From an uncultured Bacilli bacterium (lineage in GTDB: Bacteria; Bacillota_I; Bacilli_A; RF39; UBA660), in the NCBI GenBank assembly GCA_948479395.1, contig CAOLUI010000031.1, positions 1 through 6,492 of the forward strand: DNA of 6,492 bases, written 5' to 3'. The position numbers and the translations under genes were made by a program. The first letter of the stretch is position 1, and each line of letters begins with the position of its first letter. Positions 1 to 5,392 of this stretch are shown one piece after another. A model generated the notes under the pieces. It had not been told where the DNA came from. It saw nothing but the letters and a program-made list of their open reading frames with translations, and searched no databases.

Positions 1-120
1 CCATCAGCATTTTCTATATCTTTCATAACTCCTATTATTCGCCATTTCTCATTATTGAATGTTACATAATTATTGGGATTGGCTCCAATATATCTTAAAT
101 TGCCAAAGTCATCCTCTACT
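1..120 (-). repeat. Direct repeat copy 1, shared surface-protein module
   Basis: This stretch aligns without gaps to 6096-6215 in the same orientation. I count 16 differences in 120 bases, about 87% identity. In both places it encodes the same module in the same frame (DDFGNLRYIGA through IENADG). It is a coding repeat between paralogous genes, not an insertion sequence. Similarity falls off beyond 120, and the left limit cannot be seen because the window ends. Confidence 0.85.
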
Positions 121-749
121 AACTCACTTGATTCTAGGCTCTTTAAGTATTCTACTAAATTAGTGTCTTCTAATTGTTCGGCATTAACACTTATTTTACT
201 GATAAATCTTTTGTTCATAGATTCAGCATCACTGACACTTTCATCCATCCATAATCTTAATGTATAGTTTATTTCTCCATTTGGTTCTAACTCGCCATTC
301 GTTAAAAAGTAACTTTCACTAGCTGTATAATCACTTCCTTTATAGGTTGGGGTTACAGCTTGTTTTGTACTTAGTATTTCTTTTGGTTCATTATTTAAAG
401 AAATAGCAATATACTCACTTTTTAATTGATCACTTAATTCCATTACTTCTAAATTAACACTATAACTTTCTTTGGTATTACAAGTATTTTTTATTTTAAA
501 TTCGTATGGTGTTAAACTTTTAGCTTCCTCATCACTAATAGGATGAGTTTTTTCTAAACTTATCGCATCAGTTACATCACTTAATTCGATATCTAAACAA
601 TCAGTTTTTATTCTATTACTTGTTTGTTGAGTTTTATTAACTCGCCAAAAAGCATAACTGGTTCCTATTACAATTACTACTATTAAAAGTATTAAAGCAA
701 TTAATAAACCTATTTTTTTCTTTCCTTGAGTTTTATTTGCTTCTTCCAT
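1..749 (-). CDS. Membrane-anchored or SipW-type secreted surface protein, 3' end cut by window edge
   Basis: The frame opens at ATG 749-747 and stays open for 249 codons to the left edge, so the C-terminus is missing. A perfect AGGAGG (762-757) lies eight bases before the ATG and fixes the start. Residues 1-12 are Lys-rich. Residues 13-30 form a hydrophobic helix followed by GTSYAFW (29-35), which resembles the signal region of SipW-dependent proteins such as TasA and camelysin. Residues 37-194 look like a beta-rich extracellular domain. C51 and C90 could form a disulfide, and 160-191 reads like the late strands of TasA-like domains (YTLRLWMDE, then NKRFISKISVNAE). From about 197 the protein enters a module (VEDDFGNLRYIGA, WRIIGVMKDIENADG) nearly identical to one in the partial gene at the other end of the window, so a Cys-containing C-terminal domain like that one is expected beyond the edge. 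The gene has its own promoter and follows the thiI terminator. The family identification is from memory. The exact function (adhesin, matrix or pilus-like component) is unknown. Confidence 0.8.
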   Translation of the reverse strand, partial: MEEANKTQGKKKIGLLIALILLIVVIVIGTSYAFWRVNKTQQTSNRIKTDCLDIELSDVTDAISLEKTHPISDEEAKSLTPYEFKIKNTCNTKESYSVNLEVMELSDQLKSEYIAISLNNEPKEILSTKQAVTPTYKGSDYTASESYFLTNGELEPNGEINYTLRLWMDESVSDAESMNKRFISKISVNAEQLEDTNLVEYLKSLESSELVEDDFGNLRYIGANPNNYVTFNNEKWRIIGVMKDIENAD

Positions 750-775
750 TATTTGTCCTCCTCTATTATATATCA

Positions 776-804
776 ATTATAAGTTATTTTTTTTATTTTA
801 ACAA
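776..804 (-). promoter_or_regulatory. Sigma-A-type promoter of the left surface gene
   Basis: On the minus strand there is a -35 box TTGTTA (804-799), a 17-base spacer and a perfect -10 box TATAAT (781-776). Transcription would start near 769. That leaves a leader of about 20 bases carrying the AGGAGG site. A second TATAAT at 770-765 sits too close to the SD to be the main -10. The promoter lies just past the thiI terminator, so the gene is probably an independent unit. Confidence 0.65.
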
Positions 805-807
805 TAT

Positions 808-842
808 AAAAAATTAACTCCTTTTTATAAAGTTAATCTTTT
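808..842 (-). terminator. Rho-independent terminator of the nifS-thiI operon
   Basis: Arms 831-842 and 808-819 pair over 12 bp when read on the minus strand, with one G-U wobble, around an 11-base loop. The descending arm ends in six U (813-808). The stem begins directly after the thiI stop codon. At 812/838 the plus-strand version has a mismatch where the minus-strand RNA has a wobble, which supports a minus-strand terminator. Confidence 0.8.
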
Positions 843-2033
843 TTAAAGAATATCTTGGTATTTTGGCTTTTCTTGTGATTTTAAAGAAATTATTTCGTGA
901 TTTTTAATAGCTTTAAAGATTAATTCATTATAGGGTATTAAAGATTCATATTCCTGGCAAAGTTTAATATCAGGATTAATAACAGGATGATCAGGAACAA
1001 AAATAGTACAACAATCTTCAAAGGGTAAAATACTGGTTTCATAAGCTTTTATTTTTTTTGATAAATCTATTATTTCTAATTTATCAAAACAAGCAAGAGG
1101 TCTTATAACAGGTATTTTTACAACTTCATTAATTGCTTTCATACTAGTTAAGGTTTGACTGGCTACTTGACCAATAGATTCACCATTAATAATTATTTTA
1201 GCATTTCTTTTATTAGCAATAATCTCAGTAATTCGATACATCATTCTTCTCATGATCGTTATTAAGTATTCATGAGGAATATTTTTATAAATAGCTTCTT
1301 GAATTTCCGTAAAGTTTATAATATGTAATTTAATTTCATTATTATATTTACTTAATATTTTAGCTAAAGAGATAACTTTATTTTTGGCTTCTTCACTAGT
1401 ATGAGGAGGACTTTCAAAATATAAAGCCTCTATCTTTACTCCTCTTTTAATAGCCATGTATCCAGCAACAGGAGAATCTATTCCTCCACTCAACATTAAA
1501 ATACCTTTACCTAATGTGCCAACCGGATACCCTCCTAAACCTTTAATTTTTTCAAAATAAATATAACTTTCGTTGTTTCTTAATTCTAGGTGAATTAAAA
1601 GTTCAGGATGATGAATATCAACATTTATATTTGTTAATTTTTTTAATAAAAAACTCCCAACTTTTTGACTTATTTCTACACTAGTTAAAGGAATCTTTTT
1701 ATTACTTCTTTTTGTTTCTACTTTAAATGTAGTAAATTTTTTAATTTTAAGCAAATCTAATAATACTTCTTCTATTTTTTCTAACTCTAAGGTATCTAGT
1801 CCATAACCTATAATAATTTCATGAATACCAAAAACTTCTTGTAGTTCATTTATAATTAAATTTAAATCTTTCTCAAGTCCTTTAATAAACATACGACCTT
1901 TATCATAAATAATTTTAATGCTATAATTTACTAATTTTTGTTCAATATTATGTTTGAGAGTCCTAATAAACAAGTTAATATTTTCTTTTTTGGTTGTTAA
2001 TTCACCATATTTGATAATAATTAATTTTTCCAT
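843..2033 (-). CDS. thiI: ThiI, tRNA 4-thiouridine synthetase (tRNA sulfurtransferase), rhodanese-less form
   Basis: This 396-residue cytoplasmic enzyme adenylates U8 of tRNA and replaces its oxygen with sulfur received as a persulfide. In some bacteria it also feeds thiazole synthesis. The domains are in the usual order. An N-terminal ferredoxin-like region starts with KYGEL (8-12). A THUMP domain covers about 60-165 (FKVETKRS 103-110, VDIHHPE 138-144). The PP-loop ATPase domain has SGGIDS at 182-187, SPPHTSEEA at 208-216, NGESIGQVASQT at 283-294 and FEDCCTIF at 338-345, which holds Cys341 and Cys342. The protein ends near residue 396, so the C-terminal rhodanese domain of Escherichia coli ThiI is absent, as in Bacillus. 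Sulfur must therefore come directly from a desulfurase, most simply the gene 14 bases upstream. GGAGG at 2042-2038, inside that gap, sets the start and suggests coupled translation. It ends in TAA and is followed at once by a terminator. The identification is firm. The thiazole role cannot be judged because no other thi gene is in view. Confidence 0.96.
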   Translation of the reverse strand: MEKLIIIKYGELTTKKENINLFIRTLKHNIEQKLVNYSIKIIYDKGRMFIKGLEKDLNLIINELQEVFGIHEIIIGYGLDTLELEKIEEVLLDLLKIKKFTTFKVETKRSNKKIPLTSVEISQKVGSFLLKKLTNINVDIHHPELLIHLELRNNESYIYFEKIKGLGGYPVGTLGKGILMLSGGIDSPVAGYMAIKRGVKIEALYFESPPHTSEEAKNKVISLAKILSKYNNEIKLHIINFTEIQEAIYKNIPHEYLITIMRRMMYRITEIIANKRNAKIIINGESIGQVASQTLTSMKAINEVVKIPVIRPLACFDKLEIIDLSKKIKAYETSILPFEDCCTIFVPDHPVINPDIKLCQEYESLIPYNELIFKAIKNHEIISLKSQEKPKYQDIL

Positions 2034-2047
2034 AATTCCTCCAAATA

Positions 2048-3181
2048 TTAAACTGCAATTAGAGTATTTAATTTATTGTAAACGGTTTTAAAATGAGTTA
2101 AAAATTGATTTATTTCATCAGTTGTAGTTAGGTAGGATAAACTAATTCTAATGGTTGTAGAAGCTCTTTTTTTATCATTATAAATAGCCATGACACTTGC
2201 TGATAGTTCTCCACTTGAACAAGCGGTATTAGTTCCTAAATAGATTTCATATTCTTCCATGGCATGAATAAAAGTTTCAGGTTTAATATTCATTAGGCTA
2301 ATATTTATAATATGAGGGATAGAATATTTAGTTTTATTAATTTTAATGTCTTTATAATTTGATAATTCTTTAATAATTTTTTCATTTAAACGTTTTATAA
2401 AAGTTTCTCTTCGATCTAAATCTTGAGTAGCTAAGCGAATTGCTTTTGAAGCGGCGGCAATTAAAGGAGTGGCTGGAGTTCCAGGATGTAATTCATTTTT
2501 TTTACTACTTCCATGAATTATGGGTATAATTTTAACATTTTCATTTTTATATAAAATTCCAATTCCTTTAGGACCATAAACTTTATGGATCGAAAAACTA
2601 GCTAAATCAACATCTTTTAAATTAAGGGAAATTTTACCTAAACTTTGCGTCATATCACTGTGAATTAAACATGATTTATTTTCTTTTTTAACAATTTGAC
2701 GGATCATTTTTAAGGGTTGTCTCACACCAGTTTCACTATTTACAGCACATATACTAACTAAAATGGTATCTGATTTTATTTTTTTCTTTAAGTCATCAAA
2801 ATCTACTAAACCATCTTCGGTTAGATCAACATAACTAATTTTAAAATCTAAGGTTTCTAAATATTCACATATTTTATAAATTGAGGGATGCTCTAATTTA
2901 GAAACTATAATATGTTTCCCTTTTTTTTGATTGGCTAAAGCTACTCCTATTAAAGCTAAGTTATTGGCTTCAGTGGCTCCACTAGTATAAATAATCTCTT
3001 GAGGAGAAATATTTAATAATTCCCCTATTTGATTCGTTGCTGTATCTATTAAATCTTTGGCTTTTATACCTAAGTTATGAAGAGAATTAGGATTACCAAT
3101 ATATTCTTTACTTACTTTGTTAAAAGATTCTAAAACATCATAAGAGATGGGAGTTGTTGAACTATAATCGAGATATATCAT
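2048..3181 (-). CDS. nifS: NifS/IscS-family cysteine desulfurase, probable ThiI partner (NifZ-like)
   Basis: This PLP-dependent cytoplasmic enzyme converts cysteine to alanine and holds the released sulfur as a persulfide for transfer. Numbered from the ATG at 3181 (377 residues), the family features are: MIYLDYSSTTP at the N-terminus, SGATEANNLAL (67-77), EHPSI (97-101), the PLP-contacting HSDMTQ (174-179), SIHKVYGPKGIG (197-208) with the Schiff-base lysine at 200, and the active-site loop TACSSGE with catalytic Cys321. RISLSY follows at 345-350. The region that usually reads RxGT in this family is LHPGT here (His in place of Arg). A GTG in frame at 3190 would add three residues. I prefer the ATG, because AAGGTGA (3193-3187) is a well-placed SD for it and the family normally begins MIYLD. 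The gene is co-transcribed with thiI, and the ezrA-desulfurase-thiI order resembles Bacillus subtilis ezrA-nifZ-thiI. Its likely job is therefore sulfur supply for 4-thiouridine, not general Fe-S assembly. The family is certain; the NifZ-type role is inferred from position. Confidence 0.92.
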   Translation of the reverse strand: MIYLDYSSTTPISYDVLESFNKVSKEYIGNPNSLHNLGIKAKDLIDTATNQIGELLNISPQEIIYTSGATEANNLALIGVALANQKKGKHIIVSKLEHPSIYKICEYLETLDFKISYVDLTEDGLVDFDDLKKKIKSDTILVSICAVNSETGVRQPLKMIRQIVKKENKSCLIHSDMTQSLGKISLNLKDVDLASFSIHKVYGPKGIGILYKNENVKIIPIIHGSSKKNELHPGTPATPLIAAASKAIRLATQDLDRRETFIKRLNEKIIKELSNYKDIKINKTKYSIPHIINISLMNIKPETFIHAMEEYEIYLGTNTACSSGELSASVMAIYNDKKRASTTIRISLSYLTTTDEINQFLTHFKTVYNKLNTLIAV

Positions 3182-3186
3182 ATAAA

Positions 3187-3193
3187 TCACCTT
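3187..3193 (-). promoter_or_regulatory. Ribosome binding site that decides the nifS start
   Basis: AAGGTGA lies five bases before ATG 3181-3179 and overlaps the alternative GTG (3190-3188). If the ribosome binds here, the GTG is inside the SD and cannot be the start. The only purine run before the GTG is a weak AAAGAAG. Confidence 0.6.
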
Positions 3194-3202
3194 ACTTCTT
3201 TA

Positions 3203-3269
3203 ATTATAATCCATTATTTATGAATTTTCTATAATTATATCAACATAATTATTTTTTTTATTATATCAA
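3203..3269 (-). promoter_or_regulatory. Candidate promoters of the nifS-thiI operon, with two perfect extended -10 boxes
   Basis: The sequence TTGATATAAT occurs twice on the minus strand, at 3269-3260 and 3243-3234, 26 bases apart. Each copy is TG-A-TATAAT, a complete extended -10 element. A third TATAAT (3208-3203) lies nearer the gene, with a modest -35-like TAGAAA 17 bases upstream. The first two have no good -35, which extended -10 promoters can tolerate. I cannot say which is used. Their presence after the ezrA terminator supports separate transcription of nifS-thiI. The rest of the 3182-3323 gap is AT-rich, with no riboswitch or attenuator that I can recognise. Confidence 0.5.
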
Positions 3270-3323
3270 TTAATTTATTTAAATACATTATTTTTAATAT
3301 TTCAAAGATAGAAATTTTTACCA

Positions 3324-3350
3324 AAAAAGATATCTTAACGATATCCTTCT
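3324..3350 (-). terminator. Terminator overlapping the end of ezrA
   Basis: On the minus strand GATATC (3345-3340) and GATATC (3334-3329) form a 6-bp core stem around a 5-base loop, followed by six U (3328-3323). Wobble and A-U pairs can extend the stem to 11 bp (3350-3340 with 3334-3324), at the cost of part of the U run. The ezrA TAA (3337-3335) lies in the loop, so the upstream arm is ezrA coding sequence. Confidence 0.6.
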
Positions 3351-5047
3351 AATAACCTTTTATGAATTCCAGGCTCCACAATATTTATAGCATTTATAGC
3401 ATTTTCTAAACTATTTTTAAAGTTGCCTTTATAAAAATAGTTTTCGGCTTTGGTTAAACCATCATCTACTTCTTTATATATACGATAACGATTGCCATAT
3501 ATTATTGCTGTTTCGGCCATCTTAGCAGTTTTAACAACTTCTTTAGATGTATTATATACTTTTAAAACTAAATCTCTGGCTGTATCTACTCTTGTATTGA
3601 GAATTTTTATAGATATTGGAGTATTTTCTAATTCTATTATTATTTCATTTACAGCTTCACTAGCTTCGGATAATTCAACAAAATAATTTTCGGGAATAAG
3701 AGGAAGCTTATAGGAACGAATATTTTCTTTTGATTTTATTAAAATTTCTTTTATTTCATCTAATTGTTCACGCGCTCTTAATTCATCTTCTTTTAGGCTA
3801 CCAATAGTACGAAGAGCTTTTTCTAATCTTTCTTCTGTTTTTGTCAATTTAACATTTACAATTTCCATTTCTTTCGCTAATTTAGCAAAATAAGATTGTT
3901 TACTACGATATATTTCAATTATCTCATCATACTTTTCTCTGATGTTTTTTAAATCATTATGTATTTCTTCAATGACTAAAACATCTTCATCGGATAAATC
4001 ATAACTATATTTTATATCATCTAATTTTTGATATAAATTATTATTTATTTTGTTTAATTTGGTAACTTTTACTAAAATAGTTCGGGTATATTCTTCAAAT
4101 ATTTTCTTACTAATTCGTTCTTTATCAAAATCATTTTCTGTAGATTCAAAAAAATCTAAGATTGTTTTTAATTCAAAAATGGAATCTTCTAAATTTAAGA
4201 CGTTTAAGCGTTGAAAAATATCAGAAAGTTTTTTATGTGCCTCTTCAATATTATAGTCTAATTTTAAAAATTCTAAATTAAATCCTTCATGTTCCATTTT
4301 TTCTTTGGCAATTAAAATTTCTTTTATTTTTTTAGGAATTAATTTTTTGCCCATTAAAATAATACTAGGGGCTTCTTCAATAACGATTTTTAAATTACCA
4401 ATAGTATCATCAATAGCTTTTACTATTTTTCCCACTTCTTGATAAGCATTTTGTTCCATCGCTACTTCAAAAGCACTAAATAATTTATCCACATTTTCAA
4501 ATTGTAATTCCATCGGAGAATTTACCACAGAAAATTCTTCTTTATTATTGTTATATTTAGCTAATATTTCACGATAACTTGCTTTTAATTTAGTAATTGT
4601 TTCACGATTTCTTTCTTCACTTAATGTTATTCCTCTGATTTCTTCTAATAAAAAATTAGATTTGGTTTTAACATAACATATATCAAGTTCAACCTCAGCT
4701 ATTTTTTGTTTTAATTCTTTATATTTTTTTTCATTAAATAATTCTTCAATTTCCAATAAAGCATCGGTAATTTTAGGCACTTCTTCATCTTTAATAACTT
4801 TAAATCTTCTTTGCCATTCTTTATAAATTTCATTAGTTTCGGAGTTATTGATTAAAGGCTCGACTTTATTTAATTCCGCTAAAATACTTGCTGAAATAAT
4901 CAAATTTTTATCTCTCTCTAAATTTTTTATTTCATTTAAATATTTTTTATTCTCTTTTTTATTGATAAAATTTAAGACTACTACGATAATAATTATAGAA
5001 ATTATATAATAGCTTATTCCTAGTAAAATAAAAGTTGTTTTAGACAT
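3335..5047 (-). CDS. ezrA: EzrA, septation ring formation regulator
   Basis: This 570-residue membrane-anchored cytoplasmic protein is close to the family's usual length of about 560-570. EzrA binds FtsZ, prevents extra Z-rings and helps place and constrict the division ring. One N-terminal transmembrane helix spans about residues 5-27 (Ile/Val-rich) and ends at a Lys-rich stretch, giving the family's short extracytoplasmic N-terminus and long cytoplasmic body. The rest is almost wholly helical and charged, with Glu/Lys heptad-like runs, as expected of the spectrin-like repeats that build EzrA's arch. Diagnostic stretches are LAELNKVEPL (56-65), NEIYKEWQRRF (72-82) with VPKI further on, and near the C-terminus YGNRYR (517-522), which lies where the conserved QNR patch of EzrA is found. 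VEPGIHKR (557-564) matches the family's usual ending. The SD is weak (GGGATAGTGAT region just upstream) but no better start exists. The gene has its own promoter and terminator, so it is probably monocistronic. It excludes a wall-less Mycoplasma-type host. The identification is confident despite the divergent coiled-coil middle. Confidence 0.94.
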   Translation of the reverse strand: MSKTTFILLGISYYIISIIIIVVVLNFINKKENKKYLNEIKNLERDKNLIISASILAELNKVEPLINNSETNEIYKEWQRRFKVIKDEEVPKITDALLEIEELFNEKKYKELKQKIAEVELDICYVKTKSNFLLEEIRGITLSEERNRETITKLKASYREILAKYNNNKEEFSVVNSPMELQFENVDKLFSAFEVAMEQNAYQEVGKIVKAIDDTIGNLKIVIEEAPSIILMGKKLIPKKIKEILIAKEKMEHEGFNLEFLKLDYNIEEAHKKLSDIFQRLNVLNLEDSIFELKTILDFFESTENDFDKERISKKIFEEYTRTILVKVTKLNKINNNLYQKLDDIKYSYDLSDEDVLVIEEIHNDLKNIREKYDEIIEIYRSKQSYFAKLAKEMEIVNVKLTKTEERLEKALRTIGSLKEDELRAREQLDEIKEILIKSKENIRSYKLPLIPENYFVELSEASEAVNEIIIELENTPISIKILNTRVDTARDLVLKVYNTSKEVVKTAKMAETAIIYGNRYRIYKEVDDGLTKAENYFYKGNFKNSLENAINAINIVEPGIHKRLLEGYR

Positions 5048-5071
5048 ATAATCACTATCCCATTCTTTATT

Positions 5072-5100
5072 ATTTTATCATAAAATTTTAAATTTGAGAA
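5072..5100 (-). promoter_or_regulatory. Sigma-A-type promoter of ezrA with extended -10
   Basis: On the minus strand: -35 box TTCTCA (5100-5095, 4 of 6 consensus bases), a 17-base spacer, TGA just before the -10 (extended -10 motif), and -10 box TAAAAT (5077-5072, 5 of 6). The start point would be near 5065, giving a leader of about 18 bases. That is short but consistent with the weak SD. Confidence 0.6.
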
Positions 5101-5125
5101 AAAATAATCTAATTTAAAAAATCCT

Positions 5126-5322
5126 TCAAATATTGATTTGTCTATCTAATTCTCTGGCATAATAAATTTCTTCAAAATACAGGTACAAAATCAATTTGGT
5201 ACTTATAATGGCATAATCAAAAAAGATTTCTTAATATATTAAAAAAATCATAATCACAGTAGTTTTTTATCCATAGATTCTCTTTTCTAATTCCTTATTT
5301 CGTTTTATTTCAGTTGTTTACT
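5126..5322 (-). pseudogene. Possible relic of a small protein gene with frameshifts
   Basis: There is no intact gene here, but three consecutive pieces in different minus-strand frames read like one protein. The first is TTEIKRNKELEKRIYG, ending at a stop near 5266. The second is WIKNYCDYDFFNILRNLF, ending at a TGA beside a run of six T near 5220-5225. The third is a 34-codon open frame (5230-5129, stop 5128-5126) containing ISTKLILYLYFEEIYYAREL. Dropping one T from the T-run would join pieces two and three. The first junction also lies at a homopolymer (six A). I do not recognise the family. There is no SD, and AT-rich DNA often gives K/N/I/Y/F-rich frames by chance, so this is tentative. 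A 9-base repeat, TGGCATAAT, occurs at 5155-5163 and 5209-5217 within it. Confidence 0.3.
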
Positions 5323-5335
5323 AAAATAAAACAAA
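5299..5335. repeat. 16-bp inverted repeat in the ezrA upstream gap
   Basis: Arms 5299-5314 and 5320-5335 are inverted copies around a 5-base loop (TGTTT), with two differences. Both differences become G-U wobbles in a minus-strand RNA but A-C mismatches in a plus-strand RNA, so a 16-bp hairpin would form on the minus strand. It is not followed by a U-run, so it is not a standard terminator. It sits 15 bases beyond the terminator of the right surface gene. It could be an operator, an mRNA 3' stabiliser, or a leftover end of a small element. Confidence 0.55.
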
Positions 5336-5349
5336 TATTCTTAAATATT

Positions 5350-5377
5350 AAAAATAAGTCATCAAAGACAACTTATT
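5350..5377 (-). terminator. Rho-independent terminator of the right surface gene
   Basis: On the minus strand AATAAGTTGTC (5377-5367) pairs with GATGACTTATT (5363-5353) over 11 bp, including two G-U wobbles, with a UUU loop. The stem runs into five U (5354-5350). It lies 15 bases after the stop codon. The two wobbles are mismatches on the plus strand, so it works for minus-strand transcription. Confidence 0.75.
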
Positions 5378-5392
5378 ATTTTTTTAAATAAT

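Noticed and set aside
73..267. Plus-strand 64-codon open frame
   Set aside because: It lies opposite the well-supported left surface gene, has no family features, and its peptide is the low-complexity Ser/Leu-rich type expected from the antisense of AT-rich coding DNA.
3492..3686. Plus-strand 64-codon open frame inside ezrA
   Set aside because: It is antisense to the confidently identified ezrA coiled-coil region, with no SD and no recognisable domain.
5182..5202. GGTAC...GGTAC motif pair in the ezrA upstream gap, considered as an operator
   Set aside because: The pairing rests on the self-complementary GTAC plus a few A/T pairs with mismatches, too weak in this AT-rich gap.
5272..5274. Minus-strand ATG at 5274 with a purine-rich stretch before it, as a start for a gene in the ezrA upstream gap
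   Set aside because: It stops after six codons (MDKKLL). It was not called as a gene, though it lies within the possible relic.
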